DNA of 64,000 nt from Anabaena lutea FACHB-196 (GCF_014698305.1 NZ_JACJST010000004.1:124001-188000), one strand, 5' to 3'. Numbered from the stretch's first letter, positions 1 through 9,658 are shown. Translations and numbers: made by a program. Notes: generated from the sequence alone by a model not told the origin.

Positions 1-570
1 TAACTCTAGGTCATAACCGGCTTGAGTGCCATCGGCATCCATACTCGTAACTAACAATTCACCTGCCCCCCGCTTTACAACTTCTTGCGCCCACAGTAAG
101 GCATCTTTACCTGTATTTTCTCTGCCACCACGAACGTACACATCCCACCCAGGATTAGTGGGGTCAACTCTGCGCCTAGCATCAATAGCAACAACTATGC
201 ATTGATTCCCAAAGCGATCGCTTGCCCGATTGATCAAGTCTGGGTCGCGGACTGCCGCAGAATTAATACTAACTTTGTCAGCCCCAGCTCGTAACAAACC
301 TTTAACATTTTCTAAGGTTTGGATACCACCACCCACAGTTAAGGGAATAAAGACCTGTTCAGCAGTTCGGTAAACCACATCAATAATTGTATCCCGGTCT
401 TCATGAGTCGCCGTAATATCCAGAAACACTAACTCATCAGCCCCAGCTTCGTTATAAACCTTGGCCAGTTCTACGGGATCACCTGCATCCTTAAGATCAA
501 TAAAGTTAACTCCTTTAACAACCCGTCCCGCCTTGACATCCAAGCAAGGTAAAATTCTTTTAGATAACAT
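1..570 (-). CDS. hisF: Imidazole glycerol phosphate synthase cyclase subunit HisF (3' end outside window)
   Basis: HisF is the cyclase half of IGP synthase in histidine biosynthesis. It uses ammonia delivered by HisH to turn PRFAR into imidazole glycerol phosphate and AICAR. The window holds the first 190 codons of about 255; the stop lies beyond the left edge. The (beta/alpha)8 barrel start is clear: [13 protein letters not shown] carries the catalytic Asp at D11, and the second catalytic Asp is D130 in VVAIDARR. The phosphate-binding loop TVGGGI is near residues 78-83. The ATG at 570 is the only sensible start. It is divergent from ruvB, with 155 bp between the two starts. Identification is very secure. 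Confidence 0.97.
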   Translation of the reverse strand, partial: MLSKRILPCLDVKAGRVVKGVNFIDLKDAGDPVELAKVYNEAGADELVFLDITATHEDRDTIIDVVYRTAEQVFIPLTVGGGIQTLENVKGLLRAGADKVSINSAAVRDPDLINRASDRFGNQCIVVAIDARRRVDPTNPGWDVYVRGGRENTGKDALLWAQEVVKRGAGELLVTSMDADGTQAGYDLEL

Positions 571-725
571 AATGACTTTCGTTCTCCAGGTAATTGCCGG
601 AATTTAAATTCTAAATTGCCTTGCGTATTTCTAACCGAAAATTTTTGAGCCGATACGATATGAAGAAGTAATGGTTCCCATCTCCAATCCGAAGTCTAAA
701 ATCTCAAATCCCCAATAGCTGAATT

Positions 726-1847
726 ATGGCGATAATCTCCTCGAAAAAAAGCGGACAAGAACCCAACGGACAACCAAAGCAGCAGAGGGAATCAACAAAA
801 GCACGTTCTAGTCAAAACAAAGCCCCCTCAGAAGAGAATCTTTTGCTTTCAGAAGCAGCTATTGATGAAGAAGGGAAGCAAGAAGAGAGTATTCGACCCC
901 AGCGATTTGCTGATTACATTGGCCAAAAAGACTTAAAGGATGTTTTAGAAATTGCCATTAAAGCTGCTAAGTCTAGGGCTGAAGTATTGGATCACCTGCT
1001 GCTGTATGGTCCACCTGGTTTGGGTAAAACCACAATGGCGATGATTCTAGCATCAGAAATGGGAGTAAATTGCAAAATTACCAGCGCCCCAGCTTTAGAA
1101 CGTCCACGGGATATAGTCGGGTTGCTGGTAAATCTCAAAGCCGGAGATGTGCTGTTTATTGATGAAATTCATCGGCTTTCGCGGATGACAGAAGAAATTC
1201 TCTATCCAGCGATGGAAGATTATCGCTTAGATATTACTGTGGGTAAGGGTTCTGGTGCCAGGATTAGAAGTATACCCCTGGTTAAGTTTACTTTGGTGGG
1301 TGCAACAACACGTGTAGGTGCGCTAACTTCACCTTTGCGCGATCGCTTTGGCTTAATTCAAAAACTGCGATTTTATGAAGTTGACGAACTCAGTCAAATT
1401 GTCCTCCGCACTGCTGAGTTATTACAAACCCCGGTCAACTTAGATGGTGCTAACGAAATTGCCAAACGTTCACGGGGAACTCCCAGAATCGCGAATAGAT
1501 TACTAAAACGTGTACGTGATTATGCTGAAGTTAAATTATCAGGAGAAATTACAGCAAGCATTGCGGCTGAAGCATTGCAACTATTTCAAGTAGACCCTTG
1601 TGGTTTAGATTGGACAGATAGAAAAATGTTAACTGTAATCATTGAAAACTTTAATGGTGGTCCAGTAGGATTAGAAACCATTGCTGCTGCAACTGGAGAA
1701 GACACCCAAACCATTGAAGAAGTTTATGAACCGTATTTAATGCAAATTGGCTATTTAAGCCGCACTCCTCGCGGTAGAGTCGCCACGACAGCAGCATATA
1801 AGCACATGGGATTTAAACCGCCTAATGAGCAATTATCACTACTGTGA
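726..1847 (+). CDS. ruvB: Holliday junction branch migration DNA helicase RuvB
   Basis: RuvB is the hexameric AAA+ motor that, with RuvA, drives branch migration of Holliday junctions in recombinational repair. The protein has 373 residues: an unusual charged N-terminal extension of about 50 residues (Ser/Lys/Glu-rich, probably disordered), Walker A GPPGLGKT at 95-102, Walker B DEIH at 146-149, the sensor-1 region GATTR, the arginine-finger segment LRDRFG, and a C-terminal winged helix ending near residue 365. Usual bacterial length is about 335-350, so the extra length is all N-terminal. No Shine-Dalgarno is obvious before the ATG at 726, so an internal start is possible but the frame is open. 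It stands alone, divergent from hisF. Confidence 0.96.
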   Translation: MAIISSKKSGQEPNGQPKQQRESTKARSSQNKAPSEENLLLSEAAIDEEGKQEESIRPQRFADYIGQKDLKDVLEIAIKAAKSRAEVLDHLLLYGPPGLGKTTMAMILASEMGVNCKITSAPALERPRDIVGLLVNLKAGDVLFIDEIHRLSRMTEEILYPAMEDYRLDITVGKGSGARIRSIPLVKFTLVGATTRVGALTSPLRDRFGLIQKLRFYEVDELSQIVLRTAELLQTPVNLDGANEIAKRSRGTPRIANRLLKRVRDYAEVKLSGEITASIAAEALQLFQVDPCGLDWTDRKMLTVIIENFNGGPVGLETIAAATGEDTQTIEEVYEPYLMQIGYLSRTPRGRVATTAAYKHMGFKPPNEQLSLL

Positions 1848-1913
1848 GCGGGGACACGGGGACGCGGAGATAGGAAGACGCGGAGACAGGGGGACGCGGA
1901 GACGCGGAGACAA
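1848..1913. repeat. Short GACGCGGA-type direct repeats after ruvB
   Basis: Directly after the ruvB stop the octamer-like core GACGCGGA recurs four times in about 65 bp with irregular G-rich spacers. This is low-complexity intergenic repeat DNA; no coding potential is seen. Similar cores occur near 20,570. Confidence 0.7.
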
Positions 1914-2346
1914 GTCCTGGACTTGAAACTAAAGTTGCGAGCAATATTACCAGGCCGAATATCACAGTCTCCCGCTACTATATGTTGAAAATCCCTCTAG
2001 TATTTTACACTGGGGGGATTTCGTTGTTAGCCGAGTTAATAGGGTTGTAAGTATATTACAAAGTAATTGTGCAAATCTGGTGGAGCGATTAGAGAAAACC
2101 ACTGCAAAATACAAGCCGATTTAACCCAATCGGTGAGGGTTGGTTTCAAAAACCCCTCAAGGATGGTTCCACACGCGTTTCTAATCATGACATTATAGGC
2201 AACCTTACTACCTTCTTTCTTCCCTGTTCCCTGCTTAAATGAGTAGATTTACAAATCAAATCAGATTGCTATATTTTACTTACAGCAGATTGCAGATCAA
2301 TGAGGTACAGAATCTAAATTGAAACCTAGACACCAAACCATTTTTA
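1914..2346. other. Intergenic stretch without recognised gene
   Basis: No open frame of useful length and no tRNA-like fold found. It contains a few short inverted repeats, for example around 2115-2160, that might fold, but nothing that matches an RNA family I can name. Confidence 0.5.
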
Positions 2347-2434
2347 CTCCTGAACCGGAGGTCTGCGAAGCGTCTCCTGAACCGGAGGTCTGCGAAGCGT
2401 CTCCTGAACCGGAGGTCTGCGAAGCGTCTCCTGA
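2347..2434. repeat. Three perfect tandem copies of a 27-bp repeat
   Basis: A 27-bp unit starting CTCCTGAACCGGAGG and ending GCGAAGCGT is repeated without mismatch at 2347-2373, 2374-2400 and 2401-2427, followed by the first 7 bases of a fourth copy (2428-2434). The same 27 bp occurs once more, on the other strand, at 27891-27917. It lies 42 bp before the DCC-family gene. Confidence 0.95.
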
Positions 2435-2475
2435 ATTCTGCTGTATGTTAACAATTCACGGATTCTGAAAAGAAA

Positions 2476-2886
2476 ATGAAATACTACGTAATTTATGATG
2501 GACAGTGTAATCTTTGTGTTAATTCAGTCCGTTTATTAGAAACTCTAGATCAGGGAAAATTATTTAATTATGTTCCCATGCAAGATGAGCAAACATTGGC
2601 TAAATGGGGAATTACCGCCCAAGATTGTGAGCAGGGAATGATTTTAATTAATGAAAATCTTTCACAACGTTGGCAGGGTAGCAACGCAATTGAAGAAATT
2701 GGACGCTTGTTACCTACTGCGGGTTTTGTAGATATTTATCGTGGTTTACCCGGTATGAAATGGCTGGGAGATAAATTCTATGAACAAATCCGCGATAATC
2801 GTTATACTCTATTTGGTAAACGTGATACTTATCAATCTGTTTATTGTGTTGATGGGAGTTGCAACGCGGGAAATAAACAGCACTAA
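2476..2886 (+). CDS. DCC family (DUF393) thiol-disulfide oxidoreductase-like protein
   Basis: A 136-residue protein of the DUF393 or 'DCC' family, named for a conserved Asp followed by a CxxC pair. The motif DGQCNLC is at residues 8-14 (D8, C11, C14). The family is predicted to adopt a thioredoxin-like fold and to act in thiol redox chemistry, but no substrate is established. The full family length is present. No SD is visible; ATG 2476 is the first Met and fits the family's N-terminus. It is convergent with the minus-strand gene that ends 2 bp later at 2889. Confidence 0.85.
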   Translation: MKYYVIYDGQCNLCVNSVRLLETLDQGKLFNYVPMQDEQTLAKWGITAQDCEQGMILINENLSQRWQGSNAIEEIGRLLPTAGFVDIYRGLPGMKWLGDKFYEQIRDNRYTLFGKRDTYQSVYCVDGSCNAGNKQH

Positions 2887-2888
2887 GT

Positions 2889-3440
2889 TTAACCAAGATA
2901 AGGATACTGTGACGGTTTAATTTTCAATAATTCCACCCAGTATTTTATAGCATTGTATTTAGTTGTTTCTATATCGCGCTGTTTGTGAACCCTGCCTATT
3001 TCCATCAAAAAATATGTAAGTTTAATAGCTGTAAATAAATGAATAAACCCCACAGCTTTAAAATGTTGTAAAAATAGATGTTGAATAATTTGTAATTTTT
3101 GTTTATGCCGAAAATGCAGCCACCATTGCATTTGATGGATAGCGATACTATGCTGATAATTTAATATAGTTTCTACTTCAGTTAATTTATTTTTAACTTG
3201 ATCATAATACTGCATTTCTTGATGAAAATTACCTGCCTTATAAGCTAAATCGGCATCATCAGCTAATTGATATGCTTCACTAATTAACTGACCTGCGGAT
3301 TCCGCTTGTTTTTCACTATAACCCAGTTTCATATAGATACCAGTGGCTGCTAATGCTAATTCTGTAAACTCCTCAGCATCATGTAACCAATATATCTGTG
3401 CTTGTAGTTCTCCCAATATAACGGCTAAACTTTGATTCAT
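2889..3440 (-). CDS. Uncharacterised cytosolic helical protein
   Basis: I do not recognise this protein. It is about 183 residues, mostly helical by composition, rich in Gln, His and Leu, with no signal peptide or clear transmembrane segment. A TTG 30 bp further upstream keeps the frame open, but ATG 3440 is preceded by AGAGGA at a short distance and is the better start. It lies 36 bp downstream of the membrane protein gene at 3477-3917 on the same strand, so the two probably form an operon. Confidence 0.6.
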   Translation of the reverse strand: MNQSLAVILGELQAQIYWLHDAEEFTELALAATGIYMKLGYSEKQAESAGQLISEAYQLADDADLAYKAGNFHQEMQYYDQVKNKLTEVETILNYQHSIAIHQMQWWLHFRHKQKLQIIQHLFLQHFKAVGFIHLFTAIKLTYFLMEIGRVHKQRDIETTKYNAIKYWVELLKIKPSQYPYLG

Positions 3441-3476
3441 GGTTTCCTCTAAAAATTTATCGGTGATCAATTTTCC

Positions 3477-3917
3477 TCAATTCAGCTGATGCTCCCGTGT
3501 TAATTTGTTATTTGCCTGTTCTTTCATCCATTGAAAAGAAACCAGATTGAGTAAAAGACCAATCATAAATAACAAAACCATCAAAGCGATTTGATACCAA
3601 GCGATAGGTTTTACCAACAAATCAGCAACTAGATGGGAAAAATTCATCACTGAATAGAAAACTGTAACGCCAAACTGAAGCTTTCGATAACGGTTTGAGT
3701 CGCTGAAGAGAGTAGCAATCATGATAATCATAGGCACAGCAAAAAAGCCCAGCATTAACCACAGAATCCAGGCAATACTTCCTGTTCCATGAGTGTCAGC
3801 AGTAGCAATATTTTGGTTGTGAAACAGCGGCATTAAACCAAGCTGGGTATGAAACAGAATGCCTAGCAAAAAGACTGTCCACAGTATAATGATTTTCTGG
3901 CGATTACTCACAGCCAT
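3477..3917 (-). CDS. Small uncharacterised inner-membrane protein
   Basis: A 146-residue protein with four hydrophobic segments at roughly residues 8-30, 48-68, 83-100 and 108-130, so a likely four-helix inner-membrane protein. ATG 3917 has a good ribosome binding site (AGGA, about 6 bases upstream). No family recognised. It is the first gene of a probable two-gene operon with the cytosolic protein at 2889-3440. Confidence 0.65.
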   Translation of the reverse strand: MAVSNRQKIIILWTVFLLGILFHTQLGLMPLFHNQNIATADTHGTGSIAWILWLMLGFFAVPMIIMIATLFSDSNRYRKLQFGVTVFYSVMNFSHLVADLLVKPIAWYQIALMVLLFMIGLLLNLVSFQWMKEQANNKLTREHQLN

Positions 3918-4391
3918 AGTTATCCTGCTCTTATATTCAGAGGCTTTTGCTTTTCTCCATCATAGAGAAACAAGTTGAGGTAGTTCATTTAATCAGCGCT
4001 TTTACCAACCTGCTGCAATAATTCTTGACATAGAAGTTCTATGATTAGGAATGAATGGTACTACTCAAATTATTTATGCGGTTAAATCTTTCTTGCTGTA
4101 CCTAATATCATATAGGAATAATATTTGATTTTTGAAATATACGTAGGTAGGGCTATGCCTTACAAACCATTGCAGCGGTGGGCAATGCCCACCCTACAAG
4201 ACTTAAAATTTTATGGCTACGCCACGCAAGCTATCAGATATCATTTATGATTCCTATATCTGGTTAAAGACTTATCATTAGGGAACCGCACGGAGACGCT
4301 ATTACGCGAAGAGTTTTTTTGATAAGCAATTAGCCGGACTGGATATTAGTTATAATCCCTAGGTTCGTGTCAATATCTAGTAAATTTCTTT
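3918..4391. other. Intergenic region with dispersed palindromes
   Basis: No gene seen. It holds the palindrome GGTGGGCAATGCCCACC (4177-4193), found again at 63725-63741, and the segment TTTTGAAATATACGTAGG-like at about 4130-4148, which is also found at about 58558-58576 beside another GCCCACC palindrome. These are dispersed cyanobacterial repeats. Confidence 0.6.
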
Positions 4392-4435
4392 CCCCCTGCG
4401 GTTCCTCTTTAACCGGAGATAATATTTGAAGGGGG
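4392..4435 (+). promoter_or_regulatory. Two-stem hairpin in the gcvP leader region
   Basis: CCCCCT (4392-4397) can pair with AGGGGG (4430-4435) followed by TTTT, and inside it CGGTT (4399-4403) pairs with AACCG (4411-4415). It lies about 70 bp before the gcvP start. It could be an upstream terminator or a leader structure. It does not match the glycine riboswitch consensus as far as I can judge. Confidence 0.35.
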
Positions 4436-4507
4436 TTTTGCCTGCATAGCCAAGCTATCAGGTAATCATTACAATATATTAAAATAGAAGTCTTTGGAGA
4501 GCAATTT

Positions 4508-7399
4508 GTGGTAGCTAATCCCCCTCGTACTCAACCTAGTGATAACAAGATTTTGGCTACAGATAGTCAGGAATTGAATAAATTTACACAAAGACACATT
4601 GGTATTAACGCTGATGAGCTTCAGCAAATGCTAGAAGTATTAGGGTTTTCTAGCCTAGATGCCCTAATTGATCAAACAGTACCACAAGCAATTCGTTTTA
4701 ATCAAACTCTACAATTACCAGCAGCACAAAGCGAATATGCTGCACTAGCCAAATTAAAACAGATAGCTGATAAAAATCAAGTTTATCGCTCATTCATCGG
4801 CATGGGGTATTACGACTGTATCACCCCCGCAGTCATTCAACGCAACATCTTAGAAAACCCCGGTTGGTATACAGCTTACACCCCTTATCAACCAGAAATT
4901 GCCCAAGGACGTTTGGAAGCATTGCTAAATTTCCAAACCATGATTATTGACTTGACTGGTTTAGAAATTGCTAACGCTTCTTTGCTTGATGAAGCGACAG
5001 CAGCAGCAGAAGCCATGAGTATGAGTTATGGTATTTGCAAAAATAAAGCAAATAGCTTTTTTGTCTCCCATGAATGTCATCCCCAAACCATTGATGTATT
5101 GCAAACTAGAGCCAAACCTTTAGGGATAAATATCATTATCGCAGATCATCAAACCTTTGATTTTGCAGAACCGATTTTTGGGGCAATTCTTCAGTATCCC
5201 GCTAGTGATGGTACGATTTACGACTACCGTAATTTTATAGAAAAGTCCCATACTCAGGGTGCATTGGTGACTGTTGCTGCTGATCCTCTAAGCTTAACAT
5301 TACTTACACCCCCTGGTGAATTCGGGGCTGATATTGCTGTAGGCAGCACACAGCGGTTCGGTATTCCTTTAGGCTTTGGGGGACCACACGCTGCTTATTT
5401 TGCCACGAAGGAAGAGTATAAACGGCTAGTTCCAGGGCGAATTGTAGGTGTATCAAAAGATGTTCATGGTAAACCTGCATATCGTTTAGCTTTACAAACC
5501 CGTGAACAACACATTCGCAGAGATAAAGCCACCAGTAATATTTGCACGGCACAGGTATTATTGGCAGTAATGGCGAGTATGTATGCAGTTTATCATGGCC
5601 CAGATGGTCTTAAAGAAATTGCTCAAAATATTCACCAGTTAACCGCAACTTTAGCAAATGGACTGAAAAAGCTCGGTTACAAAATCACTTCTGAAAACTT
5701 CTTTGATACCTTGCGGGTAGAATTAGGAAATACTAGATTAGAAGCAATTCTTGATGCTGCAAATGAGAGAAATATCAACTTACGCATTTTTGATAATGCA
5801 ACTGTTGGTATTTCTTTAGATGAAACTACCACAGAATCAGATTTAATCGAACTTTGGCAAATTTTTGCTCTGAAAGATCAATTACCTTTTACTGTAGAAG
5901 AAGTAACAATTACCAATTACCAATTCTCACGTGAAAGTAAATATCTCACTCATCCAGTTTTCAACCGTTATCATTCAGAAACTGAGTTATTACGTTATTT
6001 ACATCAACTAGAAACTAAGGATTTATCATTAACCACATCAATGATTCCCTTGGGTTCCTGTACGATGAAGTTAAATGCAACTTCGGAAATGATTCCTGTA
6101 ACTTGGGCAGAATTTGGAAAAATACATCCTTTTGCACCAATTTCGCAAACGAGAGGTTATCAAATCCTCTTCCAACAACTGGAAGCCTGGTTAGGAGAAA
6201 TTACTGGTTTTGCGGGTATTTCTTTACAACCAAATGCAGGTTCCCAAGGTGAATATTCAGGACTTTTAGTCATTCATGAATATCATCAAAGTCGTGGAGA
6301 AGGATATCGGAATATTTGTTTAATTCCTCAATCTGCACATGGAACAAATCCCGCAAGTGCAGTAATGTGTGGGATGCAAGTTGTGGGAGTTGGGTGTGAT
6401 GATCAAGGTAATATTGATGTTGATGATTTAAAAGCGAAAGCTGAAAAACATAGCCATGAATTAGCAGCTTTAATGGTGACATATCCATCAACTCATGGTG
6501 TATTTGAAGAAGCAATTCAGGATATCTGCGCTATTGTTCATGCTCACGGTGGACAAGTTTACATGGATGGGGCTAATATGAATGCCCAAGTGGGAATTTG
6601 TCGTCCTGGTGATATTGGTGCAGATGTCTGTCATTTGAATTTACACAAAACCTTCTGTATTCCTCATGGTGGTGGTGGTCCGGGAATGGGGCCTATTGGT
6701 GTTGCTTCCCACCTTGTACCGTTTTTACCAGGACATTCTGTGGTGAGAATGGGTGGTGAATTGGGTGCTGTTTCTGCTGCACCTTGGGGTAGTGCAAGTA
6801 TCTTAGTAATTTCTTGGATGTATATTATCATGATGGGTGCAGATGGGTTAACACAAGCCACCAAAATTGCAATTCTTAATGCTAATTATATCGCTAAGAA
6901 ATTAGAGTCTTATTATCCCGTTTTGTATCAGGGAAAAAATGGTTTAGTGGCACATGAATGTATTTTAGATTTGCGAAGTTTGAAAAAATCAGCGCAGATT
7001 GAAATTGATGATGTTGCGAAGCGGTTAATGGATTATGGTTTCCATGCACCTACTGTATCTTGGCCTGTGGCTGGTACAATTATGGTTGAACCAACGGAAA
7101 GCGAATCTAAACAGGAATTAGATAGATTTTGTGATGCTTTGATTGCAATTCGTGAGGAAGTTGCGGCAATTGAATCTGGTAAAATGGATATTCAAGATAA
7201 TGTCTTGAAAAATGCGCCTCACACTGCGGAAAGTTTGATTGTTGGTGAATGGAATCATCCCTATTCCCGTGAACAAGCTGCTTATCCTGCACCTTGGAAT
7301 AAGGAATATAAGTTCTGGCCAAGTGTGGGGAGAATTGACGCGGCTTTTGGGGATAGGAATTTTGTTTGTTCTTGTTTACCGATGGAGGCTTATAGTTAG
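4508..7399 (+). CDS. gcvP: Glycine dehydrogenase (decarboxylating), glycine cleavage P protein
   Basis: P protein is the PLP-dependent decarboxylase of the glycine cleavage complex. It removes CO2 from glycine and passes the aminomethyl group to lipoyl-GcvH; in cyanobacteria this serves photorespiratory glycine recycling. The full-length 963-residue fused (alpha+beta) form is present. The PLP-binding lysine is K714 in HLNLHKTF, followed by the glycine-rich [10 protein letters not shown] loop. The start is GTG at 4508 with GGAG 8 bases upstream. gcvH and gcvT are not adjacent here. A strong hairpin terminator follows. Confidence 0.98.
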   Translation: MVANPPRTQPSDNKILATDSQELNKFTQRHIGINADELQQMLEVLGFSSLDALIDQTVPQAIRFNQTLQLPAAQSEYAALAKLKQIADKNQVYRSFIGMGYYDCITPAVIQRNILENPGWYTAYTPYQPEIAQGRLEALLNFQTMIIDLTGLEIANASLLDEATAAAEAMSMSYGICKNKANSFFVSHECHPQTIDVLQTRAKPLGINIIIADHQTFDFAEPIFGAILQYPASDGTIYDYRNFIEKSHTQGALVTVAADPLSLTLLTPPGEFGADIAVGSTQRFGIPLGFGGPHAAYFATKEEYKRLVPGRIVGVSKDVHGKPAYRLALQTREQHIRRDKATSNICTAQVLLAVMASMYAVYHGPDGLKEIAQNIHQLTATLANGLKKLGYKITSENFFDTLRVELGNTRLEAILDAANERNINLRIFDNATVGISLDETTTESDLIELWQIFALKDQLPFTVEEVTITNYQFSRESKYLTHPVFNRYHSETELLRYLHQLETKDLSLTTSMIPLGSCTMKLNATSEMIPVTWAEFGKIHPFAPISQTRGYQILFQQLEAWLGEITGFAGISLQPNAGSQGEYSGLLVIHEYHQSRGEGYRNICLIPQSAHGTNPASAVMCGMQVVGVGCDDQGNIDVDDLKAKAEKHSHELAALMVTYPSTHGVFEEAIQDICAIVHAHGGQVYMDGANMNAQVGICRPGDIGADVCHLNLHKTFCIPHGGGGPGMGPIGVASHLVPFLPGHSVVRMGGELGAVSAAPWGSASILVISWMYIIMMGADGLTQATKIAILNANYIAKKLESYYPVLYQGKNGLVAHECILDLRSLKKSAQIEIDDVAKRLMDYGFHAPTVSWPVAGTIMVEPTESESKQELDRFCDALIAIREEVAAIESGKMDIQDNVLKNAPHTAESLIVGEWNHPYSREQAAYPAPWNKEYKFWPSVGRIDAAFGDRNFVCSCLPMEAYS

Positions 7400-7409
7400 T
7401 TAATTGTAG

Positions 7410-7440
7410 GGTGCGTTAATGAAATGTAACGCACCTTTTT
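7410..7440 (+). terminator. gcvP terminator hairpin
   Basis: GGTGCGTTA (7410-7418) pairs perfectly with TAACGCACC (7427-7435) and is followed by TTTTT, 10 bp after the gcvP stop. The 32 bp at 7404-7435 recur without mismatch at 8251-8282. A third related palindrome without a T-run is at 7453-7479. Confidence 0.75.
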
Positions 7441-7711
7441 GATTGTGAATAAGGTGCGTTACGCTGAGGCTAACGCACCCTACGGACTTCTTTTATTAGT
7501 TAACAGTTAAATTAGCTACCTTCCGCCAAGAATCATCAAAAACGCAAGAATAGGGTGGGAGTAATTAATTCATGAATTACTCCGAATTGCTTGGGGCGAT
7601 TTTACTTTTGTTTACACAGATTGGTTTTGTTCACCTACTTGTATACAAACAACACAATCTAGGGTATATTTATAAATTAAAAGTTTATTAGCCAGTAGAT
7701 GAGGAGTGATT
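7441..7711. other. Spacer with palindromes
   Basis: Contains the GGTGCGTTA/TAACGCACC palindrome at 7453-7479 and a second one, GGAGTAATT/AATTACTCC, at 7558-7583. No gene. Confidence 0.55.
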
Positions 7712-8242
7712 ATGAAAGTAAAAATAGCTACTATTTGCAGCACAAGTATAATGTATTTATTATCTTTGACATTACCTGCAAAAGCTGTAAATGGGTTTAA
7801 CGAAGGTTTTGCTAGTTTAGGTAATGACACAGCTAATCATCAAAATATCAAGTCTGCGGATGTTCCTCAACAAACATTAACGGCTGAAACAGTCACCCCT
7901 TTAGCCATCCAAGACACAACACAGACAGATTCATTAATAGCACAAGTAACACAAGTAAACGATGTTCAAAATACAGACTGGGCTTATGAAGCATTAAAAG
8001 GGTTAGTTAACAGATATGGCTGCATTGATCCTGATCCCAATGGTTCATTTGGCGACGGTACTCGGGGTTTAACTCGTTATCAATTTGCTGCCCTTTTAAG
8101 TTCTTGCATAGACAGAATTAACGAGCTTGCAAGCACCGCACCTGCTGATTTAATATCAAAGTCAGATATAGAGACCTTGAAAAAATTCCAAGAAGACTTT
8201 TCTGCTGAATTAGCTATAATACGTCCACCGGTAGAGAATTAA
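7712..8242 (+). CDS. Truncated SLH-domain porin (N-terminal part of a cyanobacterial iron-uptake/OprB-like porin)
   Basis: 176 residues. A signal peptide (hydrophobic stretch to about residue 25, cleavage near AKA) is followed by a linker and an S-layer homology domain (about residues 85-150; WAYEALKGLVNRYGC and FGDGTRGLTRYQFA are typical). It then ends at the start of the coiled coil (LKKFQEDFSAELA). Full-length members of this outer-membrane porin family run to about 500-600 residues with a C-terminal beta-barrel, which is missing here. The start is ATG 7712 with GAGGAG upstream; a GTG two codons earlier is less likely. It may be a decayed gene or a stand-alone peptidoglycan-binding fragment. 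It is bracketed by identical 32-bp palindromic repeats. Confidence 0.75.
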   Translation: MKVKIATICSTSIMYLLSLTLPAKAVNGFNEGFASLGNDTANHQNIKSADVPQQTLTAETVTPLAIQDTTQTDSLIAQVTQVNDVQNTDWAYEALKGLVNRYGCIDPDPNGSFGDGTRGLTRYQFAALLSSCIDRINELASTAPADLISKSDIETLKKFQEDFSAELAIIRPPVEN

Positions 8243-8250
8243 CTAGAAGT

Positions 8251-8282
8251 TTGTAGGGTGCGTTAATGAAATGTAACGCACC
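8251..8282 (+). repeat. Second copy of 32-bp palindromic repeat (terminator-like)
   Basis: Identical to 7404-7435. The stem is GGTGCGTTA (8257-8265) with TAACGCACC (8274-8282), then ATTTTAG. It sits 8 bp after the truncated porin stop. Confidence 0.8.
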
Positions 8283-8289
8283 ATTTTAG

Positions 8290-8828
8290 TTGTCAGAATC
8301 AGGATGTCCAGGATTTTAGGATTTACAGGATTGTGATTTGTAAGTTGTTGGTGGGATGCTGAAATTGTAATTGTCTGAATCAGGATGTCCAGGATTTTAG
8401 GATTTTCAGGATTGTTATTGATGAATTATCTGTGAAGATGGAAAAATGATAATTACAATCACAGTATATTATCTATCATCCAAAAATTGCCATTTTTCCT
8501 AAACAATAAAAAAATTACATCCTGTACATCCTCTAATCCTGGTTATCCTGATTCAGACAGATTGTTATTGATGAATTGTCTGTGAATATTGAGATATTAT
8601 AAAATACAGTTACACCAACAGTCAACAAATAACAACAAATAATTTAACGGATAATTTATTATCTAACATCCTAAAATCTGTACTTCTCATAGACAATAAA
8701 ACAACAACATCCTGAAAATCCTTAAATCCTGGTTATCCTGATTCAGACAAAATATCCTCAAAATCCCCACTTCAAATAAACAACAACATCCTGTAAATCC
8801 TAAAATCCCGGTTATCCTGATTCAGACA
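8290..8828. repeat. Array of palindromic TCTGAATCAGGAT repeats, left of the GxxExxY gene
   Basis: A ~44-bp module (core TGTCTGAATCAGGAT, then CCAGGATTTTAGGAT) is found forward at 8290-8333 and 8371-8414, and reversed (ATCCTGATTCAGACA) at 8518-8559, 8708-8750 and 8787-8828. The forward/reverse pair 8371-8559 forms one inverted-repeat element of about 190 bp. A second element, 8560-8750, abuts it. The last reverse module ends 2 bp from the stop of the gene at 8831. Inner parts share TTATTGATGAATT.TCTGTGAA. Confidence 0.9.
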
Positions 8829-8830
8829 AA

Positions 8831-9232
8831 TTAAACCTGATATCTAGGATTAAAAACCTTCTTATATTCCAACTTTAACGAACCAAAATTAATCAATAAA
8901 CCAACAGGAAAATTATAAGCTACCAAATAATTTTTCGCTTGCGCTAAATGAACATCTTCCAAAGAAATAACCGCTTTCAACTCCACCACAACCTGATTTT
9001 CAACTATAAAATCTGCCCTTCGTGTTCCTATCTCAATTCCCTCATAATAAATTGGTTGTTCTACCTCTCTTCTAAAACTTAAACCTGATTTTTTGAGTTC
9101 AATTTCCATACATCTTTGATAAATAACTTCCTGAAAACCATTTCCTAAAGTTCGGTGTATTTTCATTGCACATCCATTAATTATATATGTAATTTCGTCT
9201 AATTTTAGATTTGGGGTATTGGGTGTGTTCAT
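8831..9232 (-). CDS. GxxExxY family protein (PD-(D/E)XK nuclease-like)
   Basis: A 133-residue protein with the family signature GFQEVIY (G-x-x-E-x-x-Y), preceded by KIHRTLGN. Later, RADFIVENQVVVELKA gives the D...ExK pattern of the PD-(D/E)XK nuclease fold. The fold is predicted for the family; its function is unknown to me. ATG 9232 is used. Both flanks are packed with the same palindromic repeat, the nearest copy ending 2 bp beyond the stop codon, so the gene and repeats look like one unit. It could be a selfish or domesticated nuclease gene. Confidence 0.85.
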   Translation of the reverse strand: MNTPNTPNLKLDEITYIINGCAMKIHRTLGNGFQEVIYQRCMEIELKKSGLSFRREVEQPIYYEGIEIGTRRADFIVENQVVVELKAVISLEDVHLAQAKNYLVAYNFPVGLLINFGSLKLEYKKVFNPRYQV

Positions 9233-9284
9233 AGATGTGCAGGATGGTAATTTGTAAGTTATTGATGGGATGCTGAAATTTTAA

Positions 9285-9511
9285 TTGTCTGAATCAGGAT
9301 ATCCAGGATTTTAGGATTTACAGGATTGTTATTGATGAATTATCTGTGAAAATTGGAATACTATAAAATACAGTTACAGTAATAGTCAAGAAATAACAGC
9401 GAACAATTTAACAGATCATTTATCAATCATCCCAAAATCTGTATTTCTCATAGACAATCAAACAACCACATCCTGAAAATCTTTTAATCCTGGATATCCT
9501 GATTCAGACAA
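9285..9511. repeat. MITE-like inverted-repeat element, right of the GxxExxY gene
   Basis: The forward module at 9285-9328 and reverse module at 9469-9511 bracket about 140 bp that closely resemble the interior of the left-side element 8560-8750 (shared ATTATAAAATACAGTTACA-like and CTCATAGACAAT segments). The preceding text GGGATGCTGAAATT is also shared with the left side (before 8371). Confidence 0.9.
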
Positions 9512-9514
9512 ATG

Positions 9515-9547
9515 TTACTTTTAAGTAAGTTAGTTACTTTTAAGTGC
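9515..9547. promoter_or_regulatory. Duplicated operator-like palindrome upstream of the azoreductase gene
   Basis: TTACTT-TT-AAGTAA (9515-9528) is a perfect inverted repeat. A near-perfect second copy, TTACTT-TT-AAGTGC, lies at 9534-9547, 19 bp further on, about two helical turns away. It is located 112 bp before the azoR start. By analogy with redox/quinone-sensing HxlR- or MarR-type regulators this is probably a repressor or activator site; that is inference. Confidence 0.5.
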
Positions 9548-9658
9548 CTACTTGTCATAGTAACTTGACATAGTTTAAAGTCGATAAAGTAAGATTTAGT
9601 ACATCGATTTCAGCATTAGATAAACGCCTGTAGATGTAGTTTTTGGGGAATTTTATTT

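Noticed and set aside
2080..2215. Possible structured RNA between ruvB and the DCC gene
   Set aside because: Several short complementary stretches exist, but no RNA family consensus could be recognised and AT-rich DNA gives such pairs often.
4330..4507. Glycine riboswitch before gcvP
   Set aside because: I could not find the conserved GGAGA-type aptamer core or tandem aptamer layout; only a simple nested hairpin is seen.
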